Below, in pieces: positions 1 through 8,996 of a stretch of DNA of 64,000 nt. The first letter of the stretch is position 1. Each line of letters starts with the position of its first letter. The position numbers were made by a program, and so were the translations under genes. Origin of the DNA: Ga0077555 sp033764055 (GTDB taxonomy: Bacteria; Pseudomonadota; Alphaproteobacteria; Rhizobiales; Hyphomicrobiaceae); assembly GCA_033764055.1 (NCBI GenBank), contig JANRJI010000155.1, positions 1-64,000 on the forward strand. Reading direction: 5' to 3'. The notes below the pieces were generated by a model that had not been told where the DNA came from, searched no databases, and was given only the letters and a program-made list of their open reading frames with translations.

Positions 1-2
1 CG

Positions 3-272
3 GGCCACGTCGTCGTCAACGTCGCGTCGGGGGGCAGCAAAGGCGTCTTCATCGGCGACGTGATCCATCATCCGATGCAGATCCTCTTTCCCGATCTCTC
101 GTGTCGTGCCGACTACGACATGGATGCCTCGCGCATCACGCGGAAGGCGTTGATCGAGAAGCACGCCGACGCGGGCACCATCGTCATGCCGCAGCACTTC
201 GCGAGCCCGTCCTGCGGTCGCATCGGGCGGCGCGGCAGCAGCTACGGGTTCGACTTCGTCGAAGGATCGTGA
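3..272 (+). CDS. MBL-fold metallo-hydrolase, 3' end only
   Basis: This is the last 89 codons of a gene that begins before the window; the frame is open from base 3 to TGA. The visible part reads GHVVVNVASGGSKGVFIGD, then a stretch with HHPMQ and PDLSCRADYD, and a late MPQHF. A glycine-Asp metal ligand followed about 50 residues later by a His in a (P/M)xxHF context is the pattern of the C-terminal half of metallo-beta-lactamase-fold hydrolases of the lactonase/glyoxalase type. The N-terminal HxHxDH motif would lie outside the window, so substrate and full length cannot be judged. Family assignment is good; function is unknown. Confidence 0.75.
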   Translation, partial: GHVVVNVASGGSKGVFIGDVIHHPMQILFPDLSCRADYDMDASRITRKALIEKHADAGTIVMPQHFASPSCGRIGRRGSSYGFDFVEGS

Positions 273-585
273 CGCAGGCCCAGCGACCTGGCGCAACCGG
301 CGGCGGACTTGCGGCGTTGCACCATCGGGTCTCTCGGTCCGCGCAGAGCTCCGGCCTCCCCCGGCGACGGGTGGGGCGGGAGTTCATGCGACGACGGGAC
401 GCGTGCGCTCTCGATGCCGCCGCCGGCGCGTTCCGGCCAAGCGTTTGAGTGCACACCGGAGCAGAGCCGTAGACAAAGTCCGGACCTACATTGACGGCGT
501 TGTTGCGCTGCAGCATACTGTTGCAGAAAGTTCATGTTGGCGCCTGCTGCTACGGCCGGCGCGCGGCGGAGGAGCAGGCGGGGCG
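273..585. other. Intergenic region upstream of miaB
   Basis: About 310 bases without a convincing gene. Open frames here on both strands are arginine- and alanine-rich, lack ribosome binding sites and run into miaB or the upstream gene in other frames. A purine-rich GGAGGAG lies just before the miaB ATG. The region probably holds the miaB promoter, but I cannot place -35 and -10 boxes with confidence. Confidence 0.4.
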
Positions 586-2022
586 ATGGCCATCGGCGGC
601 GACGATCTCGACGTGCTGACGATCGCAGAGCACGTGGTTGCGGCGCCCCCGGCGGAGCGCGTCGAGGTGAGGGCGCGGAAAGTGCACCTGAAGACGTTCG
701 GGTGCCAGATGAACGTCTACGACTCCGAGCGCATGAGCGAGGCGCTGGCGGCCGACGGATACACGCCGACCGGCGACCTCGACGACGCCGATCTCGTCAT
801 ACTGAATACGTGCCATATCCGCGAGAAGGCAGCCGAGAAGGTCTATTCCGAGCTCGGCCGCGTTCGCGCCGTACGCCTTGACCGCGAGCGCCAGGGCAAA
901 TCGACCGTCGTCGCCGTCACCGGCTGTGTCGCCCAGGCCGAGGGGGCGGAGATCGTTCGCCGCGCGCCGGTGGTCGATCTGGTCGTTGGCCCGCAGAGCT
1001 ACCATCGCCTTCCGGGCCTCGTCGCGAGGGCCGAAGCCGGTGCGCCGGCCGTCGTGGAGATCGAGTTTCCCGAGGAGGACAAGTTCGATCACCTGCCCGT
1101 GCGTCGAGCCGCTCAGGGCGAGGCAAAGCGCGCTCCGACCGCCTTCCTCACGGTGCAGGAGGGTTGTGACAAGTTCTGCACGTTCTGCGTCGTGCCCTAC
1201 ACCCGGGGCGCGGAGCTGTCTCGCCCCGTGGCAGCCGTCGTGGCTGAGGCCCGTCGTCTCGTCGCTCAGGGCGTGCGCGAGATCACGCTGCTCGGCCAGA
1301 ACGTCAACAGCTACCACGGCGAGTTGGCCGACGGCTCGGCGGCGTCCCTCGCAGGCCTGATCCACCAGCTCGCGACGATCGAGGGGCTCGCACGCATCCG
1401 CTACACGACCAGCCACCCGCGCGACATGACGGACGAGCTGATCGCGGCGCACGCCGACGAGCCCAAGCTGATGCCGTACCTCCACCTGCCGTTCCAGGCG
1501 GGGGCCGACCGCATTCTGGCGACGATGAACCGCAAGCACACGGCGGCAGACTATCTCTCGCTCGTCGCGCGCATCCGCCGGGCGCGGCCGGACATAGCGC
1601 TTTCCACGGACATCATCGTCGGCTTCCCCGGCGAGACCGAGGTGGACTTCCAGGCCACCCTCGACCTCGTGCGTGAGGTCGGCTTCGCCCAGGCCTACTC
1701 CTTCAAGTACAGCCCGCGGCCGGGCACACCTGCGTCCAACCTGGACGAGCAGGTCGCCGAGGAGGTGAAGGCGGAACGGCTGGCTCGCCTGCAGACTCTG
1801 CTGGAGAGCCACCAGTCGGCCTTCAACCAAGGCCTCGTCGGTCGTGTCCTGCCGGTGCTCTTCGACCGACCGGGGCGCAGGGCTGGTCAGATGCTGGGGC
1901 GGTCGCCCTACCTCCAGGTCGTGCACGTCGACGGCGGGCCGGAGTTGCTCGGCAGCATCAGGGAGGTGGAGATTGTCTCGGCTGGTCCCAACAGTCTCGC
2001 AGGCGTCATCGAGCCGGCATGA
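586..2022 (+). CDS. miaB: tRNA-2-methylthio-N6-dimethylallyladenosine synthase MiaB
   Basis: Radical SAM methylthiotransferase that converts i6A37 to ms2i6A37 in tRNAs reading UNN codons. The 478-residue product has the N-terminal UPF0004 domain with cluster cysteines at about C40 (KTFGCQMN), C76 (NTCHIRE) and C114 (TGCVAQ). The radical SAM motif CDKFCTFC supplies C194, C198 and C201, followed by VVPYTRG. A C-terminal TRAM-like segment follows residue 400. Length matches the family. The ATG at 586 is chosen because GGAGGAG lies shortly upstream and the frame before it has no family similarity. It heads the conserved order miaB-phoH-ybeY-corC, with phoH 117 bases downstream. Confidence 0.96.
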   Translation: MAIGGDDLDVLTIAEHVVAAPPAERVEVRARKVHLKTFGCQMNVYDSERMSEALAADGYTPTGDLDDADLVILNTCHIREKAAEKVYSELGRVRAVRLDRERQGKSTVVAVTGCVAQAEGAEIVRRAPVVDLVVGPQSYHRLPGLVARAEAGAPAVVEIEFPEEDKFDHLPVRRAAQGEAKRAPTAFLTVQEGCDKFCTFCVVPYTRGAELSRPVAAVVAEARRLVAQGVREITLLGQNVNSYHGELADGSAASLAGLIHQLATIEGLARIRYTTSHPRDMTDELIAAHADEPKLMPYLHLPFQAGADRILATMNRKHTAADYLSLVARIRRARPDIALSTDIIVGFPGETEVDFQATLDLVREVGFAQAYSFKYSPRPGTPASNLDEQVAEEVKAERLARLQTLLESHQSAFNQGLVGRVLPVLFDRPGRRAGQMLGRSPYLQVVHVDGGPELLGSIREVEIVSAGPNSLAGVIEPA

Positions 2023-2139
2023 GATGGCGTAAACCCGGCCTCTGCCAAACGAGTCGCGCCGATGGGTGCGATCGGTCTACATTGGCGCGGCCAGGCGGAG
2101 ACGACACCGCCAGCCTGGTGGTAGGCAGGAGGATCGCGA

Positions 2140-3156
2140 TTGACTGAGGCCCGCGGATCGACCGCGCCGGGGTCGGCCAAGCCGGACAAGGACGTGACGT
2201 CCCAGCATCGTCTCGTCGTGACATTCGAGGACAATCGCCTGCTGGGTCAGGTTCTTGGCCAGCACGATGCACATCTGGCGCTGATCGAGGAGCGCCTCGG
2301 TGTCAGGATCCACGCGCAGGGCAACATTCTCACGTTGACCGGCCCCAAAGCCGTCTGCGAGACGGGCCGTGACGTGCTCAACACACTCTACGACAAGGCC
2401 TCGCGGGGCGAGGCGACCTCCGCCGGCGACATCGACGGCGTGATCCGCCACGCCCGCTCCGGCAGCAGTCGGACGGAAGGCATGGCGCAGATTCGCACCC
2501 GTCGGCGGATCGTGACGGCCCGCACTCCGATGCAGAGTGCCTACCTCCGCGCTCTCGAGAAATACGATCTCGTCTTCGGCGTCGGGCCTGCGGGCACCGG
2601 CAAGACCTATCTCGCGGTCGCCTTTGCCGCCGCCTGCCTCGAGCGCGGGCTCGTCGAGCGGATCATCCTGTCGCGTCCCGCGGTAGAAGCGGGCGAGCGG
2701 CTCGGCTTCCTGCCGGGAGACCTCAAGGAGAAGGTGGACCCCTATCTACGTCCACTCTACGATGCCCTGAAGGATGTGCTGCCGCCGGAGAAGGTCGAGA
2801 AGGAGCTGGCGTCCGGCATTATCGAGGTGGCGCCGCTGGCCTTCATGCGCGGTCGCACTCTGGCTCATTCCTTCGTGATCCTCGACGAGGCCCAGAACAC
2901 GACGAGCATGCAGATGAAGATGTTTCTCACCCGCCTGGGCGAAGGCTCGAAGATGGCGATCACAGGCGACCCGAGCCAGATAGATCTGCCACGGGGACAA
3001 GAATCCGGGCTCGGTGAGGCCGTGCGCCTTTTGGATGGCGTCAGAGGCATCGAGACGGTGCGTTTTACCTCGGCCGACGTCGTGCGGCGGGATCTCGTTG
3101 CACGGATTGTGGAAGCCTATGATCGCGTCGAGCGGCAGGCGGCGCCGGGCGCATGA
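2140..3156 (+). CDS. phoH: PhoH family ATPase (YbeZ-like)
   Basis: PhoH/YbeZ-type P-loop ATPase of 338 residues, functionally associated with the endoribonuclease YbeY in RNA metabolism. Walker A is GPAGTGKT at residues 149-156, and the Walker B region reads FVILDEAQNTT near residue 245, typical of PhoH. An N-terminal KH-like segment precedes the ATPase. The start is a TTG at 2140 preceded by AGGAGG at about 2127-2132, a good reason to prefer it over any internal ATG. It lies between miaB and ybeY, with only about 10 bases before the next start, so it is very likely co-transcribed with ybeY. Confidence 0.93.
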   Translation: MTEARGSTAPGSAKPDKDVTSQHRLVVTFEDNRLLGQVLGQHDAHLALIEERLGVRIHAQGNILTLTGPKAVCETGRDVLNTLYDKASRGEATSAGDIDGVIRHARSGSSRTEGMAQIRTRRRIVTARTPMQSAYLRALEKYDLVFGVGPAGTGKTYLAVAFAAACLERGLVERIILSRPAVEAGERLGFLPGDLKEKVDPYLRPLYDALKDVLPPEKVEKELASGIIEVAPLAFMRGRTLAHSFVILDEAQNTTSMQMKMFLTRLGEGSKMAITGDPSQIDLPRGQESGLGEAVRLLDGVRGIETVRFTSADVVRRDLVARIVEAYDRVERQAAPGA

Positions 3157-3166
3157 GGACGATGAT

Positions 3167-3736
3167 TTGACGGCGATGGATACGGTCGACGACAGGCCAC
3201 CCTCCGCGCCGGAGGGTGAGTGTCAGGACGGCGAGCCTCCGGAACGTCGAGGCCTAGAGCTCGAGGTCGTGGAGGAATGCGGCGACTGGAGCGACGCGGG
3301 GTCGCTCGTGCCGCTCGTGGCGACGGTCGCGGCAGCCATTGCCCGGAATCCCGGACTCGCTAGTCGTCTGCCCATTGCGGCGTGCGCTTGCATCGCCTTC
3401 TCGGACGACGCGGCCGTGCGCGCCCTGAATGCGCGCTATCGGGGAAAGGACACGCCCACCAACGTACTGTCGTTTCCCGCTGCGCCAATGCCGGCCGCAC
3501 CCGGCACACCGCGCTTCCTCGGCGATGTCGTGCTCGCCGCCGAGACAGTCGCCGCCGAAGCTGCCGAGCGGCAGATCGCCATTCCGGATCACGTCCGGCA
3601 TCTCGCCGTTCACGGCATTCTGCACCTGCTCGGCTACGATCACGAGACCGAGGCCGATGCCTGCGTAATGGAGGGCCTCGAGCGGCAGATCCTGGCGACG
3701 CTCGGCGTCGCCGACCCTTACCGAGAGAGCGAGTGA
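3167..3736 (+). CDS. ybeY: Endoribonuclease YbeY (rRNA maturation factor)
   Basis: Single-strand-specific metal-dependent endoribonuclease involved in 16S rRNA 3'-end maturation and ribosome quality control. The zinc motif HxxxHxxxxxH is seen as HGILHLLGYDH (His 146, 150 and 156 when numbered from the ATG at 3176). Upstream is the conserved TDVLSFP-like block, here TPTNVLSFP. Two starts are possible: TTG at 3167, seven bases after a GAGGA, or ATG at 3176; I chose TTG because of spacing, and the choice changes only three residues. The N-terminal 30 residues are acidic and proline-rich and poorly conserved in the family. Confidence 0.94.
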   Translation: MTAMDTVDDRPPSAPEGECQDGEPPERRGLELEVVEECGDWSDAGSLVPLVATVAAAIARNPGLASRLPIAACACIAFSDDAAVRALNARYRGKDTPTNVLSFPAAPMPAAPGTPRFLGDVVLAAETVAAEAAERQIAIPDHVRHLAVHGILHLLGYDHETEADACVMEGLERQILATLGVADPYRESE

Positions 3737-3749
3737 TCGGTCGGTCCCC

Positions 3750-4853
3750 ATGCCAACCAGCGACGAGCCTGCCAACCCACAGAGTCCCGAGAGCGGCCAT
3801 ACCCCGCAATCGGTGGAAGGCGCCCAGCGTGGCGGTGGCCAAGGCTGGCTCGCCGGACTGCGCGCCCGCCTCGGGCTCGGCGCGCAACAGACGTTGCGCG
3901 AGACCCTCGAGGAAGCCGTCAAGGCGGAGGCCGGCGGCGACGCGACCTTCTCGGCGACCGAGCGCGACATGTTGCTGCGACTTCTGAGGTTCGGAGGGCT
4001 GAGGGTCGACGACGTCATGGTGCCGCGCGCTGATATCGTCGCCATCGACGAGGAGGCCACCGTCGGCGAGTTGATGCGGCTGTTCCAGGCGGCGGGCGTG
4101 TCGCGCATCCCGCTGTTCCACGAGACGCTCGACGACCCCCGCGGCATGGTTCACGTCAAGGATCTGCTTGGCTATCTCGGGAGCGCAGGCGGAGCGAAGC
4201 CGGCGGCCGGCGAGCAACCGGTCGCCAACGGCGCCGCGCCGCCCCCCGAGAGCCTGCGGATCAATCTCGACACGCCCATCCTTGCCACACGGCTCATGCG
4301 GCCGGTGCTAAACGTGCCGCCATCGATGCCCGCGATCAATCTTCTCATCCGCATGCAGTCGACCCGAAACCACATTGCCCTCGTGGTCGACGAGTACGGT
4401 GGGACCGACGGGCTGGTCACGATCGAGGATCTGGTCGAGCAGGTGGTGGGAGAGATCGAGGACGAGCACGACATCGAGGAGGCGGCCAACATCGTCGAGG
4501 ACGTCCGTAGCGGTCTCGTGGCGCAGGCACGCACGCCCATCGCGGAGCTCGAGGCGCACCTGGGGCTCAAGCTGTTGAAGCCCGACGAGGAGGGTGACAT
4601 CGACACCGTCGGCGGCCTCGTCGTCGCACGAGTGGGACGGGTGCCGGCGCGCGGAGAGCTTGTTCCTCACGAGAGCGGCATCGAGTTCGAAGTCCTGGAG
4701 GCCGACCCAAGGCGCGTCATGCGCCTGCGCGTGCATCGGCCGAAGCTCAATGGTGGATCGGCAACTCATCCGGCAACGTCCGGCCAGGATGCCGCCACTT
4801 CCGCTGCGCCAGATGACGCGCGGTCCGGCGTGGCCAAACCCTCGGCCGGATAG
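3750..4853 (+). CDS. CBS-domain protein of the CorC/HlyC (TlyC) family
   Basis: A 367-residue soluble protein with a paired CBS (Bateman) module at about residues 75-230 and a C-terminal CorC_HlyC transporter-associated domain ending near residue 330. The VVDEYGGTDGLVTIEDLVE block is the hallmark of the CBS pair in this family. There is no DUF21 membrane domain, so it resembles CorC, linked to magnesium/cobalt efflux, rather than a transporter itself. The last 35 residues are low-complexity Ala/Ser/Pro. It follows ybeY by 13 bases. In many alphaproteobacteria lnt comes next; here it does not. The gene ends in TAG. Confidence 0.88.
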   Translation: MPTSDEPANPQSPESGHTPQSVEGAQRGGGQGWLAGLRARLGLGAQQTLRETLEEAVKAEAGGDATFSATERDMLLRLLRFGGLRVDDVMVPRADIVAIDEEATVGELMRLFQAAGVSRIPLFHETLDDPRGMVHVKDLLGYLGSAGGAKPAAGEQPVANGAAPPPESLRINLDTPILATRLMRPVLNVPPSMPAINLLIRMQSTRNHIALVVDEYGGTDGLVTIEDLVEQVVGEIEDEHDIEEAANIVEDVRSGLVAQARTPIAELEAHLGLKLLKPDEEGDIDTVGGLVVARVGRVPARGELVPHESGIEFEVLEADPRRVMRLRVHRPKLNGGSATHPATSGQDAATSAAPDDARSGVAKPSAG

Positions 4854-4996
4854 CGCGCGTCGGCCAGCCGCTGAGGAAGCCCGCCTGCCCAGTCGTTTCC
4901 TGGCTGATCGTCAGAAGTCGCTATGCACGCGGAATTAACGCGGTCGGGAGCACAACGTGCGGTGCCCGGTAGCCATCGTCGTCCCAGAGTGTCCGC

Positions 4997-6223
4997 ATGC
5001 CGTCGCTGCCTGCCTTCCTGTCGCGCGCGTCCCGAGATCGAAGTGGCGCGGCCGCCATCGTCTTCGCGCTGTCTGCAATGCTGGTGCTTGGCGGCGTCGG
5101 CCTGAGCATCGACGGCGCCCGCCTCTACGGCGTCCAGCACCGCCTCCAGCAGGCGCTCGATTCCGCAGTGCTGGCGGCAGCGCGGCGCGCTGCAACCGAC
5201 GGGACCACCGAGCAGGTCGAGGCGACCTTCAACTCGTTCTTCGCCGCGACCGAGGTGGCGCAGGACATCCCCATCCGATCGGTTGTCCCCGATACCTCGC
5301 GCCCGCGTCGGGTGTGGGCCGGCGTCGTGGCCGACGTGCCGATGGTGCTGATGCCGATTCTGGGTTTCCGGACCGCCGAGGTGCGGGCGCAGTCGATGGC
5401 CGAATTCGGCTTCACGCGGCTCGAGATTGCGCTCGCGCTCGACAATACGGGCTCGATGGAGGGCGCCAAGCTCGATGCCCTCAAGCAATCGGCTCTCCGC
5501 CTTGTCGATACGCTGCTTTCGAAGGGGCCGGGGGGAGATGCGGTGCGCTTTGCGCTCGTGCCGTTCGGGCAGTATGTCAACGTCGGCGTCGACCGCCGCG
5601 GCTCCACCTGGCTGACCGTTCCGCCCGACGACTCCTCCTCCACCTGGAACGGCTGCGTCGGCTCTCGGGCAAGCCCCCTCAACGTCCAGGACAGCAGCTA
5701 CGATGCGCGCATCCCGGGCATCCCGAATGCCTTCTGCCCAAGCCCGATCCAGCCTTTGACCTCAGCCAGATCCGTCCTCGCGGCTGCCATCGGCGACATG
5801 GTTGCCACAGGGGCAACATACATACCCGCCGGAGTGATGTGGGGCTGGCGCGTGCTCTCGACGGGTGAGCCCTTTTCCGAGAGTGCCGGGGACCGGACGG
5901 CGCCGGACGGCGATCGGATCAACAAGATCCTGATCCTGATGACTGACGGCGCCAATACCAGATCGGCGACCTTCCCCGGTCACGATGGCACCGACACAGA
6001 GGCGGCCAATCAACACACGGCCACCGCCTGCGCCAACGCCAAGGCGACAGGCATCGGCATCTACACGATCGCCTTCGACGTCACGGACGCGACGGTCAAG
6101 GCGATGCTGACGAGCTGCGCGTCGGCGCCGGGTCGTTTTTTCGACGCAAGCGACTCGGCGCAGCTCGATGCTGCCATGCAGGCTATCGGCCAGCAGCTCA
6201 GCTCCCTCCGGCTGAGCAACTGA
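4997..6223 (+). CDS. TadE/TadG-like protein with von Willebrand factor A domain
   Basis: A 408-residue exported protein. The N-terminus (basic start, then GAAAIVFALSAMLVLGGVGL and DGARLY) is the single transmembrane segment typical of TadG/TadE-like pseudopilin-related proteins. From about residue 135 comes a von Willebrand factor A domain with the metal-ion site DNTGSM, then a second conserved block ILILMTDGANT near residue 315. TadG proteins take part in Flp/Tad pilus assembly and surface adhesion. No other tad genes are nearby, so its partner is not evident. The ATG at 4997 immediately precedes the basic signal-like start. Precise role uncertain. Confidence 0.85.
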   Translation: MPSLPAFLSRASRDRSGAAAIVFALSAMLVLGGVGLSIDGARLYGVQHRLQQALDSAVLAAARRAATDGTTEQVEATFNSFFAATEVAQDIPIRSVVPDTSRPRRVWAGVVADVPMVLMPILGFRTAEVRAQSMAEFGFTRLEIALALDNTGSMEGAKLDALKQSALRLVDTLLSKGPGGDAVRFALVPFGQYVNVGVDRRGSTWLTVPPDDSSSTWNGCVGSRASPLNVQDSSYDARIPGIPNAFCPSPIQPLTSARSVLAAAIGDMVATGATYIPAGVMWGWRVLSTGEPFSESAGDRTAPDGDRINKILILMTDGANTRSATFPGHDGTDTEAANQHTATACANAKATGIGIYTIAFDVTDATVKAMLTSCASAPGRFFDASDSAQLDAAMQAIGQQLSSLRLSN

Positions 6224-6410
6224 GCACGGCGGCGGGGTCCCGGCTCCGGCCGCGGACGACGGCGCCAGGCGCGCTATCCGGCGGCGACAGCCCCGGAACA
6301 TGGCGGCCGGATGCGCCACGGCCGGAAGGCGGGATCCAGTTCCCCGCATAGGCGGTGCCCTGTGAGTGCCGCCCTGGCGATCGCCGCACGTCGTCCATAG
6401 CCGGGACGGT

Positions 6411-6617
6411 CTAACGCATCGGCAGCAGCTTGCGCCATGCATCCGATTGCAGTGCGTCCTCCAGCTCGACCAGGTCGGCTGGGAGCGGCATTCCCATGGC
6501 CCGCATCTCCTGCAGCTTGCCGTGGATCTGCAAGGCGAGTTCGTGGATATCGTCGGGCTCGTTCTGCATCTCGGTCAGCAGGATGCCGATCTCGGTCTTC
6601 AGCCTCTCGAAGGCCAT
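6411..6617 (-). CDS. Small hypothetical protein, 68 residues
   Basis: Short acidic, probably helical protein beginning MAFERLKTEIGILLTEMQ and ending in WRKLLPMR. A good ribosome binding site (GAGAGGAG) lies eight or so bases before the ATG at 6617, and codon third positions are GC-rich like the neighbours, so I take it as real. No membrane segment, cysteine or metal motif is visible. I do not recognise a family. It is convergent with the TadG-like gene and lies downstream of the dehydrogenase on the same strand. Confidence 0.6.
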   Translation of the reverse strand: MAFERLKTEIGILLTEMQNEPDDIHELALQIHGKLQEMRAMGMPLPADLVELEDALQSDAWRKLLPMR

Positions 6618-6778
6618 GGAGTGCACTCCTCTCGTGGCGCCCCCGCGTGAGAATGCCATGCGCAGAGCAAGCCCGCAGCATCGGCGAGCGACGCCAGTGG
6701 AGCCATGACAAGAGTCATGGAGGTGTCTGGGGGCGCCGGCTGAGGCGCATGCCTGCACATCCCGAGCGCGACGGCGTG

Positions 6779-7684
6779 TCAGCCGCGGCCGGCCGCGTGA
6801 CCCTCGATCCACGCGTAGACGGCCGTGTGGTCGGCGCCCGGCCCGAGCTCGGCAAGCGCCTTCGTCAGGTGCGCGGCGACGAAATCGAGCTCTGCCGCAG
6901 GTACGCCGATCTCGGCCGCAAGGCGCCGAGCCATGCCGACGTCCTTGTCCATCAAGGCGAGCGCGAAGCCAGAGTCGAAGGTGCCCGACAGCATGTAGCG
7001 CTGTGCCTTGTTCTCCGTCGTGTTGTTGCGCCCCGACGAGGCGTTCAGGATCTCCACCATCTGCGCCGGGTCGAGGCCGAACTGCCGGCCGACGACCAGC
7101 GCCTCGGACGTGGCCACCAGCCCGGCGGCGGAGACGTAGTTGTTCAGCGCCTTCATGGCATGCCCAGAGCCGAGGCGGCCGGTGCGATGCACCGTGCCCA
7201 TTGCCTTCAGCAAGGGCTCGATCCGGTCGATGTGGGCGCTGTCGCCGCCGGCCATGATCGCGAGCGTGCCCGAGACCGCCCGCGGCACCCCACCCGACAC
7301 GGGCGCATCGACGAGAGCGACGCCGAGGGCTGCCAGCTCTGCACCGAGCTTGACGGTGTCGAGCGGGTAGGACGAGCTCATGTCGACGACGATGGAGCCA
7401 TTGGCGAGGCTCGGGCCGAAGCCGCCCTTGCCATCGTCACCGAAAGCCGCGCGCCGGACGATCTTGCTGTCGGGCAGCATCGTGACGACCGTACGGCAGG
7501 CGCGACCGAGGGCCGTAAGGTCGGCAGCCGCCGAGAACAGGTTGGTCTCCGCCAGCAGCGGTGCGGTCACCTCGGGGCGCGTATCGTAGAGCATGACGGG
7601 GTTGCCGGCGCGGGCGAGACAGCGGGCCATCGGCGCTCCCATGTTGCCGACGCCTACGAGACCGATCTGCTGCCGCTCCGCCAT
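6779..7684 (-). CDS. NAD(P)-dependent 3-hydroxyisobutyrate dehydrogenase-family oxidoreductase
   Basis: A 301-residue beta-hydroxyacid dehydrogenase. The N-terminal Rossmann motif is GLVGVGNMGAPMA; the substrate-binding signature DAPVSGGVPRA lies near residue 120; the catalytic Lys appears in HAMKALNNY near residue 170. This matches 3-hydroxyisobutyrate dehydrogenase (valine degradation) and tartronate semialdehyde reductase, which cannot be separated by eye. The start at 7684 fits the family's N-terminus; the frame continues upstream but without similarity. It is divergently arranged with the YhaO/YhaN genes, sharing a roughly 170-base intergenic region. Confidence 0.9.
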   Translation of the reverse strand: MAERQQIGLVGVGNMGAPMARCLARAGNPVMLYDTRPEVTAPLLAETNLFSAAADLTALGRACRTVVTMLPDSKIVRRAAFGDDGKGGFGPSLANGSIVVDMSSSYPLDTVKLGAELAALGVALVDAPVSGGVPRAVSGTLAIMAGGDSAHIDRIEPLLKAMGTVHRTGRLGSGHAMKALNNYVSAAGLVATSEALVVGRQFGLDPAQMVEILNASSGRNNTTENKAQRYMLSGTFDSGFALALMDKDVGMARRLAAEIGVPAAELDFVAAHLTKALAELGPGADHTAVYAWIEGHAAGRG

Positions 7685-7856
7685 GACCTGACCTTTCGTC
7701 CGCTGCTGGGTTGCGCCGGTGTTGTGACGGGCAATCGCCTCAACGGCAAGTGGCACTCTGAGGCGCACCGGCGCCGCATTGCCTGTGGGCAATCACGCGA
7801 CCAGGCTTGCCGAGAACAAAAAAAGAACGTAGAGGAAGTGCAGGAGGGTGCACACC

Positions 7857-8996
7857 ATGGGGATTGCATTCGTTCATACGGCGGACTGGCAGCTCGGGAA
7901 GCCATTTGCCCGGTTCGATCCGGACGTTGCGGCCCGCCTTGCGGCGGCCCGTCTCGATGCGATCGACCGGGTCGCCGGCGTTGCGGTGGCAGCCGGGATC
8001 GGGCTGGTTCTGGTTGCCGGCGACGTGTTCGACAGTGAGCGGGCGAGCGATGGCCTCATCCGCACGGCGCTCGGACGGATGGACGCCTATCGGATGCTGG
8101 TGTGGCATCTGCTGCCGGGCAATCACGATCCGGCGCGGCCCGGCGGGGTGTGGGCGCGCCTGCCCGGCCTGGGGATGCCGCCCAACGTCATGGTGCACCT
8201 CGCACCGGCTCCGGCGATGCTGTCGGTGGGCTGCGTCCTGCTGCCGGCGCCGCTCGCCGCAAAGGAGATGCAGACGGATCCGACGCTTTGGATGGACAGC
8301 ACTCCCTCTCCCGAGGGCACGCTGCGCATCGGGCTGGCGCATGGCTCGGTGCAAGGCTTCGGCAGCCTCGGCGAGGCGGCCGTGCCGATCGACGCGGGCC
8401 GCCGCCGGAGCGCGGGTCTCGACTATCTGGCCCTGGGCGACTGGCACGGCACCAAGGAGATCGCATCGGGCGTGTGGTACTCCGGAACGCCAGAGCCTGA
8501 CAGCTTCGCAGACAACGGCCCCGGCCACGCACTCCTGGTGCGGCTCGATGGCCCGGGTGCGCCGCCTGTCGTCGAGGTCGTCGGGACCTCCGCCTATCGC
8601 TGGCTCGAGCGCCGCGTCGTGATGAGCCGGCTCGCCGATCTCACGCCGCTGGAGGACGAGGCGCAGCGGCTGGGGCCGGCGGCCGCGCGGCACATCGTGG
8701 CGCTGGCGCTCGAAGGGGCGATCTCGGTCGGTGATTCGGCAGCGCTGGAGACGCGGCTGGCCGTCCTGTCGGCGCGGCTGATGGCGCTCGACCTCGATCG
8801 CCGCCGGCTCCGGATGGCGATGTCGCCCGGAGACCTCGCGTTGCTGGGCGAAGCCGGACCGGTGGAAGCGGTCGCGCGCCGGCTCGCGGAAAAGGCGGCA
8901 GGCGCCGCGACGGCCGAAGCCAGGGTGGCGGAGCGGGCGCTGGGGATGCTTTTCTCCTACGCCACCCCGGATCTTGCGGAGGGGGCGAAGCCATGA
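7857..8996 (+). CDS. DNA repair exonuclease, Mre11/SbcD/YhaO-like metallophosphatase
   Basis: A 379-residue calcineurin-like phosphoesterase. Metal-binding motifs in order: HTADWQLG near the N-terminus, AGDVFDS, PGNHDPARP, AHGS, and GDWHG near residue 200. This is the layout of SbcD/YhaO nucleases that act with a Rad50-like ATPase on DNA ends. Motif I has DWQ where many family members have DxH. The ATG at 7857 follows AGGAGG by nine bases. Its end overlaps the next start by four bases (ATGA), so the two proteins are translationally coupled and probably form a nuclease-ATPase complex. Confidence 0.88.
   Translation: MGIAFVHTADWQLGKPFARFDPDVAARLAAARLDAIDRVAGVAVAAGIGLVLVAGDVFDSERASDGLIRTALGRMDAYRMLVWHLLPGNHDPARPGGVWARLPGLGMPPNVMVHLAPAPAMLSVGCVLLPAPLAAKEMQTDPTLWMDSTPSPEGTLRIGLAHGSVQGFGSLGEAAVPIDAGRRRSAGLDYLALGDWHGTKEIASGVWYSGTPEPDSFADNGPGHALLVRLDGPGAPPVVEVVGTSAYRWLERRVVMSRLADLTPLEDEAQRLGPAAARHIVALALEGAISVGDSAALETRLAVLSARLMALDLDRRRLRMAMSPGDLALLGEAGPVEAVARRLAEKAAGAATAEARVAERALGMLFSYATPDLAEGAKP

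Noticed and set aside
550..1926. 458-codon minus-strand frame opposite miaB
   Set aside because: Complement of conserved radical SAM codons; no independent evidence.
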